NCBI RefSeq assembly: GCF_003628535.1
Contig: NZ_RBCI01000002.1
Coordinates: 1 to 64,000 of the forward strand
Direction of reading: 5' to 3'
Length of the DNA stretch: 64,000 nucleotides
Origin: Flavisolibacter nicotianae
GTDB lineage: Bacteria; Bacteroidota; Bacteroidia; Chitinophagales; Chitinophagaceae
Shown: in pieces, positions 36,871 through 46,582 of the stretch
How positions within the stretch are numbered: the stretch's first letter is position 1
Layout of the letters: each line of letters opens with the position of its first letter
Notes under the pieces: generated by a model
Databases searched by the model: none
What the model was told of the DNA's origin: nothing
The model's input: only the letters and a program-made list of their open reading frames with translations
Made by a program: the position numbers and the translations under genes

Positions 36871-36907
36871 GAGAGCGGGAACCGGTGAGGTTCCCGCTCT
36901 CTCTTTT
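36871..36907 (+). terminator. strong intrinsic terminator
   Basis: Perfect 13-bp stem GAGAGCGGGAACC / GGTTCCCGCTCTC with a 5-nt loop, then TCTTTTC. It separates the GH92 unit from the SusCDE unit. Confidence 0.85.
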
Positions 36908-37039
36908 CAGACATCCTTGTAAAGGCAACAGCCAAAAAAAATTTCGCGCCAGTAGCGGATAGCCCTTTTTCCCGTGACAATATACCGGATTGCTTTTCCA
37001 TCTCAATCATTAATCATTTTAATCAGGAGTTTAAACTGC

Positions 37040-40000
37040 ATGCTTATGTTACTATTGAACCGGCCAACCGAAGAGCACCAACGCTCAGGAATCAGGTTGT
37101 TGGCCACAGGCAAACGCATCTTCCTTTTCATGGCTTTGCTGCAGTGCCTTTCGGTGCTGGCTTACAGCCAAACGACGGCCCAGGGCAAAGTTGTCAACGA
37201 AAGCAACAGCCCGATTGCCGGCGTTACCGTTTCGCAAAAGAATTCAACCAACGCCACCACCACGGATGAAGGCGGGAACTTTACCCTTCGGCTGCCATCG
37301 GGCAACGAGGTACTGGTCTTTTCCTTCGTGGGCTACACCACCCGCGAGCTGGCGGCAGGCGCCAACATGTCCGTACAACTGCAACCCATGAACAACACCC
37401 TGGGTGAAGTAATTGTGGTGGGTTATGGTACACAGCGCCGGGTATCGGTGTCGGGTGCGGTGGATAAAATCTCTGCCGATGCGCTGGAAGGCAAGCCGGC
37501 GGTAAATGTTAGCCAGGCCTTGCAGGGCACGGCCCCTAACCTGATTATCCAGCAGCGGAACTTTGAGCCGGGCCAGGGCCTGAACATCAACATCCGGGGT
37601 TTGGGAACGCTGGGCAACAACAGTCCGCTGGTGGTGATTGATGGGATCATTGGCGGTGACCTCAACCTGCTAAACCCGGCTGATATTGAAAGCGTATCGG
37701 TGTTGAAAGACGCCGGAACGGCAGCCATCTACGGCTCGCGTTCCAACAATGGCGTTTTGCTCATTACCACGAAGAAAGGCCGCAAAAATCAAAAGGCCAC
37801 ACTCACCTACGAAGGCATGTATGGCATTACGCATCCCGAGATTACGGCACAACCGGTGCACGCCTGGGAAAATGCCTATTACAAAAATGAATCGCTGGTG
37901 AACTCCGGCCGTCAGCCGGTTTATTCCGCTTCCGACATTCAGCAGATTGCGGCGCAGGGCGATGGCGACTGGCGCCTATCCAGCATTCTGAAAAATGCGC
38001 CACAGCAAACGCACAACGTAAGCTTTCGCGGTGGCGGCGACAACAACACCTATTTCATGTCGTTTGGTTACATGGACCAGGCGAATAATTTTATCGGTCC
38101 CGATTATGGCTGGAAGCGTTACAACCTTCGCCTGAACCAGTCCACCGAAGTCGGCCGGTTCAAGCTGACCACCATATTAAGTTATGTTCGGTCAGACGGC
38201 AAGGATCATTCTTCCAGCACGGGTACACTCACGGTTGACGCATCCCGCGTTCCCCTGCTTTACAATTTCCAGGACTCTTTGGGCCGCTACCTGACCAATG
38301 CGGTTTCGTCTGAATTTAACCCCAAGGCCATTTTGGAAAACGGCGGTTACCGCCTGTATAACAATGACGAGGTCTTTGGCAATTTCACCGGCGAATTATC
38401 CATCACCCGTGATCTGAAGCTCCGTGGCGTTTTTGGTGGGACGGTACGCTCGAACCACACCTTTGCTCGCCGGATGGAACTTTCGTTCTTCCCGGGCGGC
38501 CGTTACGGGCAAGACAGGGAAGTGAACGACGATAACTACAAGTCGTTAATGACAAATACGCAACTGATCGCCGAATACAAAAAACGCTTTGGCATTCATG
38601 ATGTGAACGTATTGGTGGGCGGCTCCAACGAGTCGTTCAAAGGCGAAGGCAACAACATTCGCAAAACGCTGACCGATCCTGTCTTTGGTATTCCGACAAC
38701 GGGTACCGTGGTGGATGCCGGTTCGGCCAACACCAACCAGCGTACGTCTGAATCCAGCCTGAATTCCATGTTTGGACGGGCGGGTTATTCTTACAACGAT
38801 AAATACTTTGGCGAGTTCTCGTTCCGTTTTGATGGCTCATCCAACTTTCCGAAAGAAGGTCGCTGGGGCTTTTTCCCTTCGGTGAGTGCCGCCTGGCGCT
38901 TAACGGAAGAGAACTTCCTGAGCAACTTTAAGTCGAATGTTGGTGACTTGAAATTGCGTGCATCCTACGGCATCCTGGGCAACCAGAATACGGATGCGTA
39001 CCGATACCAGACGATGTATTTCAACTACACCAACGCGTATGGCTTTAACAACAATATCGTAGGCGGATCCGGTTTCCTTCTGGGCAACTCGGGCCTTACC
39101 TGGGAAAAAGCGGCCACCGCTAACGTGGGCCTGGATGCAGAACTGTTCAAGAGAAAGCTCTTTGTTTCGTTTGATGTGTTTGACAAAACCACCCGCGATA
39201 TCCTGGTGCCAAGGGAAGACGTTCCGGCTTTGTTCGGCGCCAGCTTCCCCGCATATAACTCCGCAGAAGTACGCAACCGCGGCTGGGAGATCAATGCAAC
39301 CTATCGCCTGTCGGGCAAAAACTTCAGGCATACCTTCAACTTCAACATTGCCGACAACAAGAACGAGCTGATTGATTACACATTTGGCGTGAAAGAACTG
39401 GTGTTGCGCAAAGAAGAATTCGAGTTTGTGCGCCGCATTGGCCTGCCGATTACCGTTTACCAGGGTTATCGTCGCGACGGCTATTTCCAAACGCTTGACG
39501 ACATCAAGACCTATGCAAAACCCGCGAATGTGACCGTTGTTCCCGGCGACATCAAGTTCAAGGATAAAAACGGCGATGGCGTCATTGATGACCAGGATAA
39601 ATACATCCTTGGTAATCCGTTCCCCCGCTACACCTTTGGATTTACCTATAACGTCAGCTTCAAAGGCTTCGATGCGCAGGTTTTTGTGCAGGGTGTGGGA
39701 CGCCGCGACCAGATGATCCGTGGTGAACTGGTGGAACCTTTCCACGTGGGTTATTCCGGTACCATGTACACGCACCAAACGGATTACTGGACGCCAACGA
39801 ATCCAAATGCAGCCTGGCCGCGTCTTGCCGAAGCCGGCAGCCCGTCCAATCAAAACAACTACCGCATTGGTTCGGACATCTACCTGTTTGATGCGGCGTA
39901 TGCCCGCCTGAAAAACGTGCAGATCGGCTACAACCTGCCAGCCAACATTGCCGAAAAAGCCAAGCTGAAAGGCGCACGCATTTACTTCACGGGACAAAAC

Positions 40001-40144
40001 CTGTTCACCCTTACCCGCCTGCAGTTTATTGACCCGGAAAACACCGAGTTTGGCAACAGCACTGACATGGGCGCAGGGGCCAACAGTGGCCGTGCATATC
40101 CGCTGCCGGTATTTTATGGCATGGGCCTGAACCTTACATTCTAA
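37040..40144 (+). CDS. SusC-type TonB-dependent outer-membrane transporter
   Basis: Outer-membrane glycan importer of 1034 aa from ATG 37040 (the frame is open from a GTG at 36974, but the 37040 start leads into the signal anchor LFMALLQCLSVLAYSQ). Domains: carboxypeptidase-regulatory-like beta domain ~47-130 (GKVVNESNSPIAGVTVS), TonB box/plug ~135-260 (VVVGYGTQRRVSVSGAV; AGTAAIYGSRSNNGVLLITT), and a large beta-barrel ending in the aromatic C-terminus GLNLTF. There is no STN signalling domain between signal peptide and beta domain, so it should not itself drive an anti-sigma/sigma cascade. It is paired with susD 8 bp downstream. Imported substrates are probably mannan oligosaccharides. Confidence 0.95.
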   Translation: MLMLLLNRPTEEHQRSGIRLLATGKRIFLFMALLQCLSVLAYSQTTAQGKVVNESNSPIAGVTVSQKNSTNATTTDEGGNFTLRLPSGNEVLVFSFVGYTTRELAAGANMSVQLQPMNNTLGEVIVVGYGTQRRVSVSGAVDKISADALEGKPAVNVSQALQGTAPNLIIQQRNFEPGQGLNINIRGLGTLGNNSPLVVIDGIIGGDLNLLNPADIESVSVLKDAGTAAIYGSRSNNGVLLITTKKGRKNQKATLTYEGMYGITHPEITAQPVHAWENAYYKNESLVNSGRQPVYSASDIQQIAAQGDGDWRLSSILKNAPQQTHNVSFRGGGDNNTYFMSFGYMDQANNFIGPDYGWKRYNLRLNQSTEVGRFKLTTILSYVRSDGKDHSSSTGTLTVDASRVPLLYNFQDSLGRYLTNAVSSEFNPKAILENGGYRLYNNDEVFGNFTGELSITRDLKLRGVFGGTVRSNHTFARRMELSFFPGGRYGQDREVNDDNYKSLMTNTQLIAEYKKRFGIHDVNVLVGGSNESFKGEGNNIRKTLTDPVFGIPTTGTVVDAGSANTNQRTSESSLNSMFGRAGYSYNDKYFGEFSFRFDGSSNFPKEGRWGFFPSVSAAWRLTEENFLSNFKSNVGDLKLRASYGILGNQNTDAYRYQTMYFNYTNAYGFNNNIVGGSGFLLGNSGLTWEKAATANVGLDAELFKRKLFVSFDVFDKTTRDILVPREDVPALFGASFPAYNSAEVRNRGWEINATYRLSGKNFRHTFNFNIADNKNELIDYTFGVKELVLRKEEFEFVRRIGLPITVYQGYRRDGYFQTLDDIKTYAKPANVTVVPGDIKFKDKNGDGVIDDQDKYILGNPFPRYTFGFTYNVSFKGFDAQVFVQGVGRRDQMIRGELVEPFHVGYSGTMYTHQTDYWTPTNPNAAWPRLAEAGSPSNQNNYRIGSDIYLFDAAYARLKNVQIGYNLPANIAEKAKLKGARIYFTGQNLFTLTRLQFIDPENTEFGNSTDMGAGANSGRAYPLPVFYGMGLNLTF

Positions 40145-40167
40145 ATTTTTTAATGCTTTTTTACATG

Positions 40168-41793
40168 GTCAAAATAATTTTTAAGTCAGTCCTTTCCTTC
40201 ATGGTGCTTGTCGGCCTGCTGACCAGTTGCAAGAAGATGGATCTGGCGCCAACCGATCGGTTTTCCGAATTAAACTTCTGGGAGTCCAGCGAGAACGTCA
40301 ACAATGCGTTGAACAATGTGTACAACCGGATGTACACGAGCCAGCTTTTCTTTTATAACGAAGCGCTGAGCGACAATGCATATACCCGGCTTGGGATTAG
40401 CGCCGGTTTTCCGGATGCCATCAGCAGCGGCAGCTTTACTCCTACACTGGCCCGCTTCCAGGATGAATGGAGCTACTACTACACGGGCATCAAGGCAGCC
40501 AACGTTTTTTTGGACAATGTGGACAAAAACACCACGCTTGACCCGGCATTGAAAAACCGAATGAAAGCAGAAGTGCGTTTCATTCGTGCTTTCCACTATT
40601 TCAAACTCACGAACTGGTGGGGCGATGTCCCCTTGCTTACACACGACATCACGCCTGATGAGTCCAAAGCCGTAACCCGCACACCCAAGGCCGACGTGGT
40701 GAAGTTCATCACCGATGAACTGGATGCCGTTGCCGCCATACTGCCCACCAATACGCAATACGCTGCCGCTGACCGTGGCCGTATTACCAAAGGCGCTGCA
40801 AAGGCCCTGAAGGCAAGAGTGCTTCTTTACCAGGGCAACCGCATGGCAGAAGTAGCCGCCATCTGCGAAGACCTGATGAACAACCAGTCGGCCAATGGTT
40901 CGTATAGCCTGGTAACGAAGTATGAAGATGTGTTCAGCCCTTCCAACGAATACAACAGCGAGGTGATGCTGGACATTCAATATGTACCGAACCTGCGCAC
41001 CTGGGGCGAGTACATTGATTTTGCACCGCTGTCGGCAGGTGCCAGGGGCAACAACATGGCGCCTACGCAGGAACTGGTGAACAGCTATGTGATGCTGAAC
41101 GGCAAAAAGATCAACGAAGCCGGTTCTGGTTTTGACGAGAACAATCCCTACACCGGCCGCGACCCGAGACTGGCCGCCACCATCATTTACCATGGTGCTA
41201 CCTGGCGCAATGCGAACGGCACCAACCAAACCATTTATATCAAGCCGGGCAGCGATCCGGATGCATCGGCCAAGAACGAGTACAAGGCCTCCGGGCAGGG
41301 TACTGCTACCGGTTATTACTGGAAGAAATACTATGATCCTACGGCCACCGCGGGGTTCAATTCAGGGCTTAACCTGATCCTGATCCGTTATGCCGAAGTG
41401 TTGCTGATGTATGCCGAAGCCAAGAATGCCTTGGGGCAAATGGATGCCAGCGTTTGGGATAAAACGATTGGCGCTTTGCGCAGAAGGGCCGGTTTTACCG
41501 ATCCTGCTGCACTGGCCTTTCCAGGTGGCGATCTCACGGAGATCATCCGCAACGAAAGAAGAACGGAATTTGCCATGGAAGGCCTGCGCATCGACGATAT
41601 CCGTCGCTGGAAGATTGCCGAGCAGGTGATGAATGGTTGGGCTCATGGCGCCAGGTTTGGCGACCCTTCCGTTGACAATGGCTACCTCCGCGTGCAGCAG
41701 CGTGTTTTTGATCCGTCAAGGCATTACCTGTGGCCTCTTCCGGCTTCAGAGCTGGCAAAGAACACCAACCTTTCGCAAAACCCGAACTATTAA
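40168..41793 (+). CDS. SusD-type surface glycan-binding lipoprotein
   Basis: Outer-membrane lipoprotein of ~541 aa that captures glycans and caps the SusC pore. I prefer ATG 40168 (MVKIIFKSVLS...) over 40153 because it gives a compact lipoprotein signal, ending GLLTSCKKMD. The RagB/SusD features are clear: an N-terminal TPR-like region (FWESSENVNNALNNVYNRMY), the block AEVRFIRAFHYFKLTNWWGD, the C-terminal NERRTEFAMEGLRIDDIRRW and the end HYLWPLPASELAKNTNLSQN. It sits directly after susC and 35 bp before the SusE gene, all on one transcript. Confidence 0.95.
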   Translation, partial: VKIIFKSVLSFMVLVGLLTSCKKMDLAPTDRFSELNFWESSENVNNALNNVYNRMYTSQLFFYNEALSDNAYTRLGISAGFPDAISSGSFTPTLARFQDEWSYYYTGIKAANVFLDNVDKNTTLDPALKNRMKAEVRFIRAFHYFKLTNWWGDVPLLTHDITPDESKAVTRTPKADVVKFITDELDAVAAILPTNTQYAAADRGRITKGAAKALKARVLLYQGNRMAEVAAICEDLMNNQSANGSYSLVTKYEDVFSPSNEYNSEVMLDIQYVPNLRTWGEYIDFAPLSAGARGNNMAPTQELVNSYVMLNGKKINEAGSGFDENNPYTGRDPRLAATIIYHGATWRNANGTNQTIYIKPGSDPDASAKNEYKASGQGTATGYYWKKYYDPTATAGFNSGLNLILIRYAEVLLMYAEAKNALGQMDASVWDKTIGALRRRAGFTDPAALAFPGGDLTEIIRNERRTEFAMEGLRIDDIRRWKIAEQVMNGWAHGARFGDPSVDNGYLRVQQRVFDPSRHYLWPLPASELAKNTNLSQNPNY

Positions 41794-41828
41794 GCAAAAC
41801 CCAACATCAACTTTTTAAAAACTTGTTT

Positions 41829-42974
41829 ATGAAATATTCGATTTTCAATCTTTCATCCCTTTTCGTGCTGTTGGTGGCCTTCACCTTCGGCAGCTGCAAG
41901 AAAGACGAAAGGGCCATCAATATGAACATCACCGAAGTCTCCACCTTGTATGCACCTACCGACAACCTTCATGTGAAGCTGGAGCCGGCAACTTCTGCCA
42001 GCGTAGTGTTTGAATGGGACCAGGCAAAAGCCGAAGACGGTTCACTGGTGATGTACGAAGTGGCCTTTGACAAAGTGAACGGCGATTTTACAGCCCCTGT
42101 GTATAAAATGAGCTCGGATGGAAACGGCGTGCAAAACAAGCTCACACTGAGCCACAAGGACCTGAACCGCATTGCCAACTTTGCCGGCATTCAGTCGCTG
42201 GAAACCGGGAAGCTGCGCTGGACGGTATTGGCATCAAAAGGCACCAACGTAAAGAAAGCAACCGTGTCGCGTATCATTGAAGTGGAAAGGCCCGCAGGTT
42301 TTGCCGAAATTCCCACAGAGGTGTACCTCACCGGTAGCGGAACCGAAGCCGGCGCCACCCTGGGATCAGCGATAAAAATGAAATCAACCGGTCCGGGTGT
42401 GTTTGAAATTTACACGCAACTGAAGCCGGGAACTTACGGGTTTGTGAATAAAACCACCGGTACACCGACGTCGTACACCATCCAGGGAGCGTTCCTGAAA
42501 ATAGGTGATGCGGCAGCAACGCCTGTTACCACACCAACCGTTTACCGCATTGAGCTTGACTTTAACAACGCGGCGGTGAAGCTGACAGAAATTACAAAGG
42601 TTGGCTACTGGTTTGCACCACGCAATGCGTTAGAAGCAGAACTGACCTATGCCGGAAACGGTGTTTTCAAGGCCGAGAATGTACCCGTTCAGTTCAAACA
42701 GGAAAGCTGGGGCCGTGATGAACGCTATAAATTCCGCATGACCCTGAAAGCTGCTGACGGAACAACATTCCAGGAAGACTGGGGCAGCGTGAACCGCGAC
42801 AACAGCCGTCCGACTGCAACCACGCCGGCTGCCTGGTACAACGTGTTTAAGCAAAATGTCAACCAGTGGGATTATACGTTCAAGTTCCCCACAGAAGCCG
42901 ATATGAAGAACGTGGACCTGATCCTGAACTTTAAGCCGGATGCAGCCTACAACCACCAGGTTGTAATTAAGTAA
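41829..42974 (+). CDS. SusE-like surface glycan-binding lipoprotein
   Basis: A 381-aa lipoprotein from ATG 41829 (signal ending TFGSCKKDER; the frame is open upstream inside susD but that part is not a signal). The region ~30-145 is a SusE N-terminal Ig-like domain (EPATSASVVFEWDQAKAEDG), and two further beta domains follow: ~155-265 (PTEVYLTGSGTEAG) and ~270-381. CKKDE after the lipobox resembles a surface-export signal, so it is probably exposed outside. SusE proteins help bind polysaccharide and are not enzymes. A hairpin lies between this gene and the GH76 gene. Confidence 0.9.
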   Translation: MKYSIFNLSSLFVLLVAFTFGSCKKDERAINMNITEVSTLYAPTDNLHVKLEPATSASVVFEWDQAKAEDGSLVMYEVAFDKVNGDFTAPVYKMSSDGNGVQNKLTLSHKDLNRIANFAGIQSLETGKLRWTVLASKGTNVKKATVSRIIEVERPAGFAEIPTEVYLTGSGTEAGATLGSAIKMKSTGPGVFEIYTQLKPGTYGFVNKTTGTPTSYTIQGAFLKIGDAAATPVTTPTVYRIELDFNNAAVKLTEITKVGYWFAPRNALEAELTYAGNGVFKAENVPVQFKQESWGRDERYKFRMTLKAADGTTFQEDWGSVNRDNSRPTATTPAAWYNVFKQNVNQWDYTFKFPTEADMKNVDLILNFKPDAAYNHQVVIK

Positions 42975-43004
42975 TCTCTTTCTCTCTCATATAGCAGTTT
43001 CTCA

Positions 43005-43033
43005 TGTCCTGGCCCTACTCCAGGGTCAGGACA
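43005..43033 (+). terminator. hairpin between susE and GH76 genes
   Basis: TGTCCTGGCCCT pairs with AGGGTCAGGACA (one G-U) around a 5-nt loop, followed by TTCCTTTC. It may partly terminate transcription or stabilise the upstream susCDE message. Confidence 0.6.
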
Positions 43034-43081
43034 TTCCTTTCAAACATGATCAAGTCAGTGCCCTTCTAAAAAGCCGGAAAC

Positions 43082-44245
43082 ATGAAGAATAGAATTACCA
43101 GCGTTTTTTTACCCGCCGTTTTTGTTTTGTTAAGCGTTGTCGGTTGCAAAAAAGATTATGACAATGGTTCAACCGGCGGTGGTACAACGAACCCACCAGC
43201 AGCCATTAATTGGAGCAAGGCCGCAGACAGCAGCACGGGAGCAACCCTGGCGAAGTTTTGGAATGCGGGTGAAAATTACTTCAACGAAAAGAATAACGGA
43301 ACGGCGTTCCACTACTGGCCGCAGGCGCATGGACTGGATATACTGGTGGATGCTTATCTGCGAACGGGCAAGGCAGAATATAAAACCTACATGGACAACT
43401 GGTTTGCCGGTGTCAACAAGAAAAACGGCAACACCTTTCTGAATGAATTTTACGATGACATGGACTGGAATTCGCTGGCTATGTTACGGGCTTATGAAGC
43501 CACCGGTGACCAAAAATTTAAAACGGCTGTAGATGCTGTTTGGGCTGATATAAAAACCGGTTGGAACAACACGATGGGTGGCGGTATTGCCTGGCGGAAA
43601 GCGATGCCGTACTATAAGAACACGCCAGCCAATGCACCTGCAGCCATCCTGGCTGCCCGCCTTTACAAGAAATTCAACAACGCAGATGATTTAGCGTGGT
43701 CAAAGAAGATTTACGCCTGGGTAAAAGACAGCCTTTATAACAAAAGCACCGGCATGGTGTACGATGGAATGAATTCCGACAATGATGGAAAACGAAACAC
43801 GACCTGGAAGTTTACGTACAACCAGGGCACCTTCATTGGTGCAGCCGTGGAGTTGTATTCGATCACCAACGATGCCGGCTACCTGAACGATGCGTTGCAA
43901 GCCGCAAACTTTACCCTTACCGATAACACTTTGACAAACTTCACCGACAACCTCTTACGCGATGAAGGCGGTGGTGATGGCGGGTTGTTTAAAGGCGTTT
44001 TTGTCCGCTATCTCACGCAACTGATCCTGGCACCCGGCATGGTGAGCTCCGATAAGCAACGCTATGCAAATTTCCTGAAACAAAATGCCGAAATCCTTTG
44101 GAACAAAGGAACCGACAAATCTTATCTTCTGTACGGTACCTACTGGAAAAATCCTCCCGGTGCTTCTACTGACTTTACCACGCAGGCAAGTGGCGCCATG
44201 CTGATCGAGGCCGTTGCTTTGCTGAAAGAAAAAGGAATTTTGTAA
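43082..44245 (+). CDS. GH76 endo-alpha-1,6-mannanase, surface lipoprotein
   Basis: A 387-aa glycoside hydrolase that cuts alpha-1,6-linked mannan backbones internally. The lipoprotein signal ends LSVVGCKKDYDN; the acidic residues after Cys suggest surface export. A short Gly/Thr/Pro linker (~30-42) precedes the (alpha/alpha)6 barrel. The diagnostic GH76 pair of aspartates is in EFYDDMDWNSLAML, Asp125 and Asp126. Later blocks YNQGTFIGAAVELY and LLRDEGGGDGGLFKGVFVRY are also typical. It should make the first cut outside the cell and feed SusC/D. It follows susE after the hairpin at 43005. Confidence 0.93.
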   Translation: MKNRITSVFLPAVFVLLSVVGCKKDYDNGSTGGGTTNPPAAINWSKAADSSTGATLAKFWNAGENYFNEKNNGTAFHYWPQAHGLDILVDAYLRTGKAEYKTYMDNWFAGVNKKNGNTFLNEFYDDMDWNSLAMLRAYEATGDQKFKTAVDAVWADIKTGWNNTMGGGIAWRKAMPYYKNTPANAPAAILAARLYKKFNNADDLAWSKKIYAWVKDSLYNKSTGMVYDGMNSDNDGKRNTTWKFTYNQGTFIGAAVELYSITNDAGYLNDALQAANFTLTDNTLTNFTDNLLRDEGGGDGGLFKGVFVRYLTQLILAPGMVSSDKQRYANFLKQNAEILWNKGTDKSYLLYGTYWKNPPGASTDFTTQASGAMLIEAVALLKEKGIL

Positions 44246-44248
44246 ACA

Positions 44249-44314
44249 CGGACGAGCAAAACGCACGAAGCAGAAATGGTAATATTTTGACCATTTCTGA
44301 TACCGTTTTGTCCG
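44249..44314 (+). terminator. nested stem-loop after the GH76 gene
   Basis: Inner stem CAGAAATGGT / ACCATTTCTG (perfect, 9-nt loop) sits inside an outer stem CGGAC..CAAAACG / CGTTTTG.TCCG. It lacks a long T run but ends the SusCDE-GH76 block. It could alternatively be a regulatory RNA structure. Confidence 0.55.
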
Positions 44315-44473
44315 GCCTTCATCGAAGAACAATCGTGTGATTATCTTTGATCGTTTGCAAAGCAGCATCTTTCTTTCAGGGGAGCGATGTGAAATAACCT
44401 TACCAGACCAACATCAGGAAAAGTACAGAGGCGTTCTACGAAGCTTCTGGTTTTCTGCACAAATAAAATAACC

Positions 44474-45382
44474 ATGGTTGAATCTTTGGCAATCGGCGTT
44501 GATATTGGCGGGTCGCACATTACGGCTGCGCAGGTTGATCTGGCTACGCAACGTATTTTATTGCCTTCATTAAAAAGGGCCGCTGTGAACACAAGGGGAG
44601 ATGCGGACGAAATCATTTCGGCCTGGTGCAGCGTACTCGTTGAAAATTGCAAAGGCCTTTGCCCGCAAACGGTAAAAATAGGGATTGCCATGCCCGGCCC
44701 CTTCGACTACCAGCAGGGCGTTTCTTATATGCGGGAGCAAAACAAATTTGATAGCCTGTATGGCCTGAGCGTCCGCACTCTGTTGGCGGAAAAACTGGGT
44801 CTTGTACCGGAAAATATTTCTTTCCTGAATGACGCAGCCTGCTTCCTCAAAGGTGAAGTCTTCGGCGGCGCGGCGAAAGGTTGCAGCAGGGTATTAGGAT
44901 TGACATTGGGAACAGGATTCGGGTCCGCTATCTTTGATAACGGTCTTGTGGAAGATGCCAATCTTTGGTGCGACCCTTACAAGGATGGTATTGCGGAGGA
45001 CCTGTTTTCGACACGCTGGTTCGTGAAGCGCTATACTGAACTGACCGGAAGAAACGCGAAAGACGTGAAGGGTATTCTTGATTCTGGCTGTGATGATAAG
45101 TTTGTAAAGCAGGTCTTTCGTGAGTTTGGTGAAAACCTGGGTGAGTATCTTGTTGGACTTTCGAACAGGTTCGATTTTGATACGGTTGTGATAGGCGGAA
45201 ATATTGCAAAATCATTTCCGCTGTTTGCAGAGCCGTTACAAAACTTCGTTAGAGAGACCAATCAGGCAATCGCATTTAAACAATCAGTGCTGAACGAGAA
45301 TGCAGCCCTGGTTGGTGCAGCAAGCATTTGGCAGGACGTGCAAACAGGGCCCCGGGTTCTGCACAGTCAGGAACTTCGTTAA
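44474..45382 (+). CDS. ROK-family sugar kinase (possible hexokinase/mannokinase)
   Basis: A 302-aa cytoplasmic protein of the ROK family, which phosphorylates hexoses with ATP. The phosphate-binding motif is VDIGGSH (Asp10-Ser14 region), the catalytic segment is FLNDAACFLKGE, and the adenosine block is VLGLTLGTGFGSAIFDNG. The zinc-binding cysteine cluster (C-x-C-G-x-x-G-C) of many ROK members is not recognisable; the region reads NLWCDPYKDG. There is no DNA-binding N-terminus, so it is a kinase and not a ROK repressor. With mannose-6-phosphate isomerase in the same locus and no other kinase, mannose is the most likely substrate. The LacI gene follows after 54 bp. Confidence 0.85.
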   Translation: MVESLAIGVDIGGSHITAAQVDLATQRILLPSLKRAAVNTRGDADEIISAWCSVLVENCKGLCPQTVKIGIAMPGPFDYQQGVSYMREQNKFDSLYGLSVRTLLAEKLGLVPENISFLNDAACFLKGEVFGGAAKGCSRVLGLTLGTGFGSAIFDNGLVEDANLWCDPYKDGIAEDLFSTRWFVKRYTELTGRNAKDVKGILDSGCDDKFVKQVFREFGENLGEYLVGLSNRFDFDTVVIGGNIAKSFPLFAEPLQNFVRETNQAIAFKQSVLNENAALVGAASIWQDVQTGPRVLHSQELR

Positions 45383-45436
45383 AATAATAGATACTTTTAC
45401 AATGCCTGACATAAACAGCAAATAAATTGAGATCGT

Positions 45437-46453
45437 ATGCGCAAGGTTTCCATCAAGGATATTGCAATGAAGGCAGGCGTGGTTCCTTCCACGGTATCGC
45501 TTGTCCTGAATGGAAAGTCCAAGCAAATGCGCATCAGCGACGAACTGGCTGAAAAGATTAAAGCCATTGCCGAACAAACAGGGTATATTCCCAACCAAAC
45601 GGCAGTTAGTCTTCGCACCGGACGTTCAAAAATTTTAGGGCTCATTGTCGAAGATATTTCCAACGTCTTTTTCGCTTCACTGGCAAAGGTGATTGAGGAC
45701 GAAGTGAATTCTCTGGGGTATAAAATTGTGTACTGCAGTACCGACAATAACGACGAGAAAGGCCGGGAACTGATCAAAGTTCTCCTGCACCGGCAGGTGG
45801 ATGGATTTTTGATCACGCCAAGCACCGGCATGATGAACGAAGTGAAAAGGCTGGTTGAGCTGAAGAAGCCAGTCGTGCTGATGGACCGCTTTTTTCCACA
45901 GCTCAATAACTCGTATGTGCTGGTAGATAATTTTTCCGGTGTGCAGCAAGGTGTGGAGTACCTGGTCCAAAAAGGACACCGCAACATTGCTTACATCACC
46001 AACGACCTGGATCAAAACCAGATGCACGAACGGGAGCGGGCCTATCGTGACATCCTGAAGAAACACAAACTGCCGGTAAGTGAGGCGCAGATTCTTCGAT
46101 TGCCCTATGAGATTAAAAGCGAAGAGGCCGTGGCGAAGATGACAGAATTCCTGCGTTCTTCTCCGCAGCTCGACGCCGCTTTTTTTGCCACGAACTATTT
46201 AGGCGTTTATGGTCTGGAGAGTATACAGCAACTAGGCTATCAAATCCCCCGTGATCTGGCGATCGTTTGCTTCGACGATCATGCGCTTTTCCGGCTGATG
46301 GCGCCAGGCATCACCTGCATCCGGCAACCGATTGAAGCCATTGCTACTACGGCTGTCAATTTCCTGCTTCAGCAGTTTGCCGATACAGTGCCGCCGCCGG
46401 AGCAACTACAGGAATTAAAAAAGCCAACTTTAGTCATTAGGGGCTCGGTATAG
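45437..46453 (+). CDS. LacI-family transcriptional regulator
   Basis: A 338-aa regulator, standard LacI/GalR length. The N-terminal helix-turn-helix and hinge span ~1-60 (VSIKDIAMKAGVVPSTVSLV, AEQTGYIPNQTAVSLRTGRS). The periplasmic-binding-protein-like effector domain covers ~62-335 (LGLIVEDISNVFFA, DGFLITPSTG, AIVCFDDHALFRLMAPGITC). It probably senses a sugar or sugar phosphate released from the mannan and represses PUL genes. It is co-directional with the ROK gene and followed by the sigma-factor unit. Together with GntR and the ECF sigma factor it is the third regulator in the locus. Confidence 0.94.
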   Translation: MRKVSIKDIAMKAGVVPSTVSLVLNGKSKQMRISDELAEKIKAIAEQTGYIPNQTAVSLRTGRSKILGLIVEDISNVFFASLAKVIEDEVNSLGYKIVYCSTDNNDEKGRELIKVLLHRQVDGFLITPSTGMMNEVKRLVELKKPVVLMDRFFPQLNNSYVLVDNFSGVQQGVEYLVQKGHRNIAYITNDLDQNQMHERERAYRDILKKHKLPVSEAQILRLPYEIKSEEAVAKMTEFLRSSPQLDAAFFATNYLGVYGLESIQQLGYQIPRDLAIVCFDDHALFRLMAPGITCIRQPIEAIATTAVNFLLQQFADTVPPPEQLQELKKPTLVIRGSV

Positions 46454-46475
46454 AAAGACAAAAACAAGATAGGAT

Positions 46476-46489
46476 GTGAATGAATTCAC
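46476..46489. promoter_or_regulatory. inverted repeat upstream of the sigma-factor unit
   Basis: GTGAAT-GA-ATTCAC, 6-bp arms, between the LacI gene and the FecR-like gene; a candidate LacI or other regulator site. Confidence 0.35.
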
Positions 46490-46582
46490 CGACGGATTTA
46501 TTGATTGTGAGGTAAGCGTACACAAACAAACAACTGGAGAGCTTATCTTTAAGTAAAGAAAAGACCCGGTTCAAACCAACAA

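Noticed and set aside
38900-39997. 365-codon antisense frame in the first susC
   Set aside because: Lies wholly inside a well-supported susC barrel and has no recognisable motif; same artefact of codon bias.
40270-41229. 319-codon antisense frame in susD
   Set aside because: Shadow of a well-supported susD gene; sequence shows no family signal.
44474-45382. ROK-type transcriptional repressor
   Set aside because: No N-terminal helix-turn-helix; the protein begins directly with the phosphate-binding VDIGGSH motif, so a kinase is more likely.
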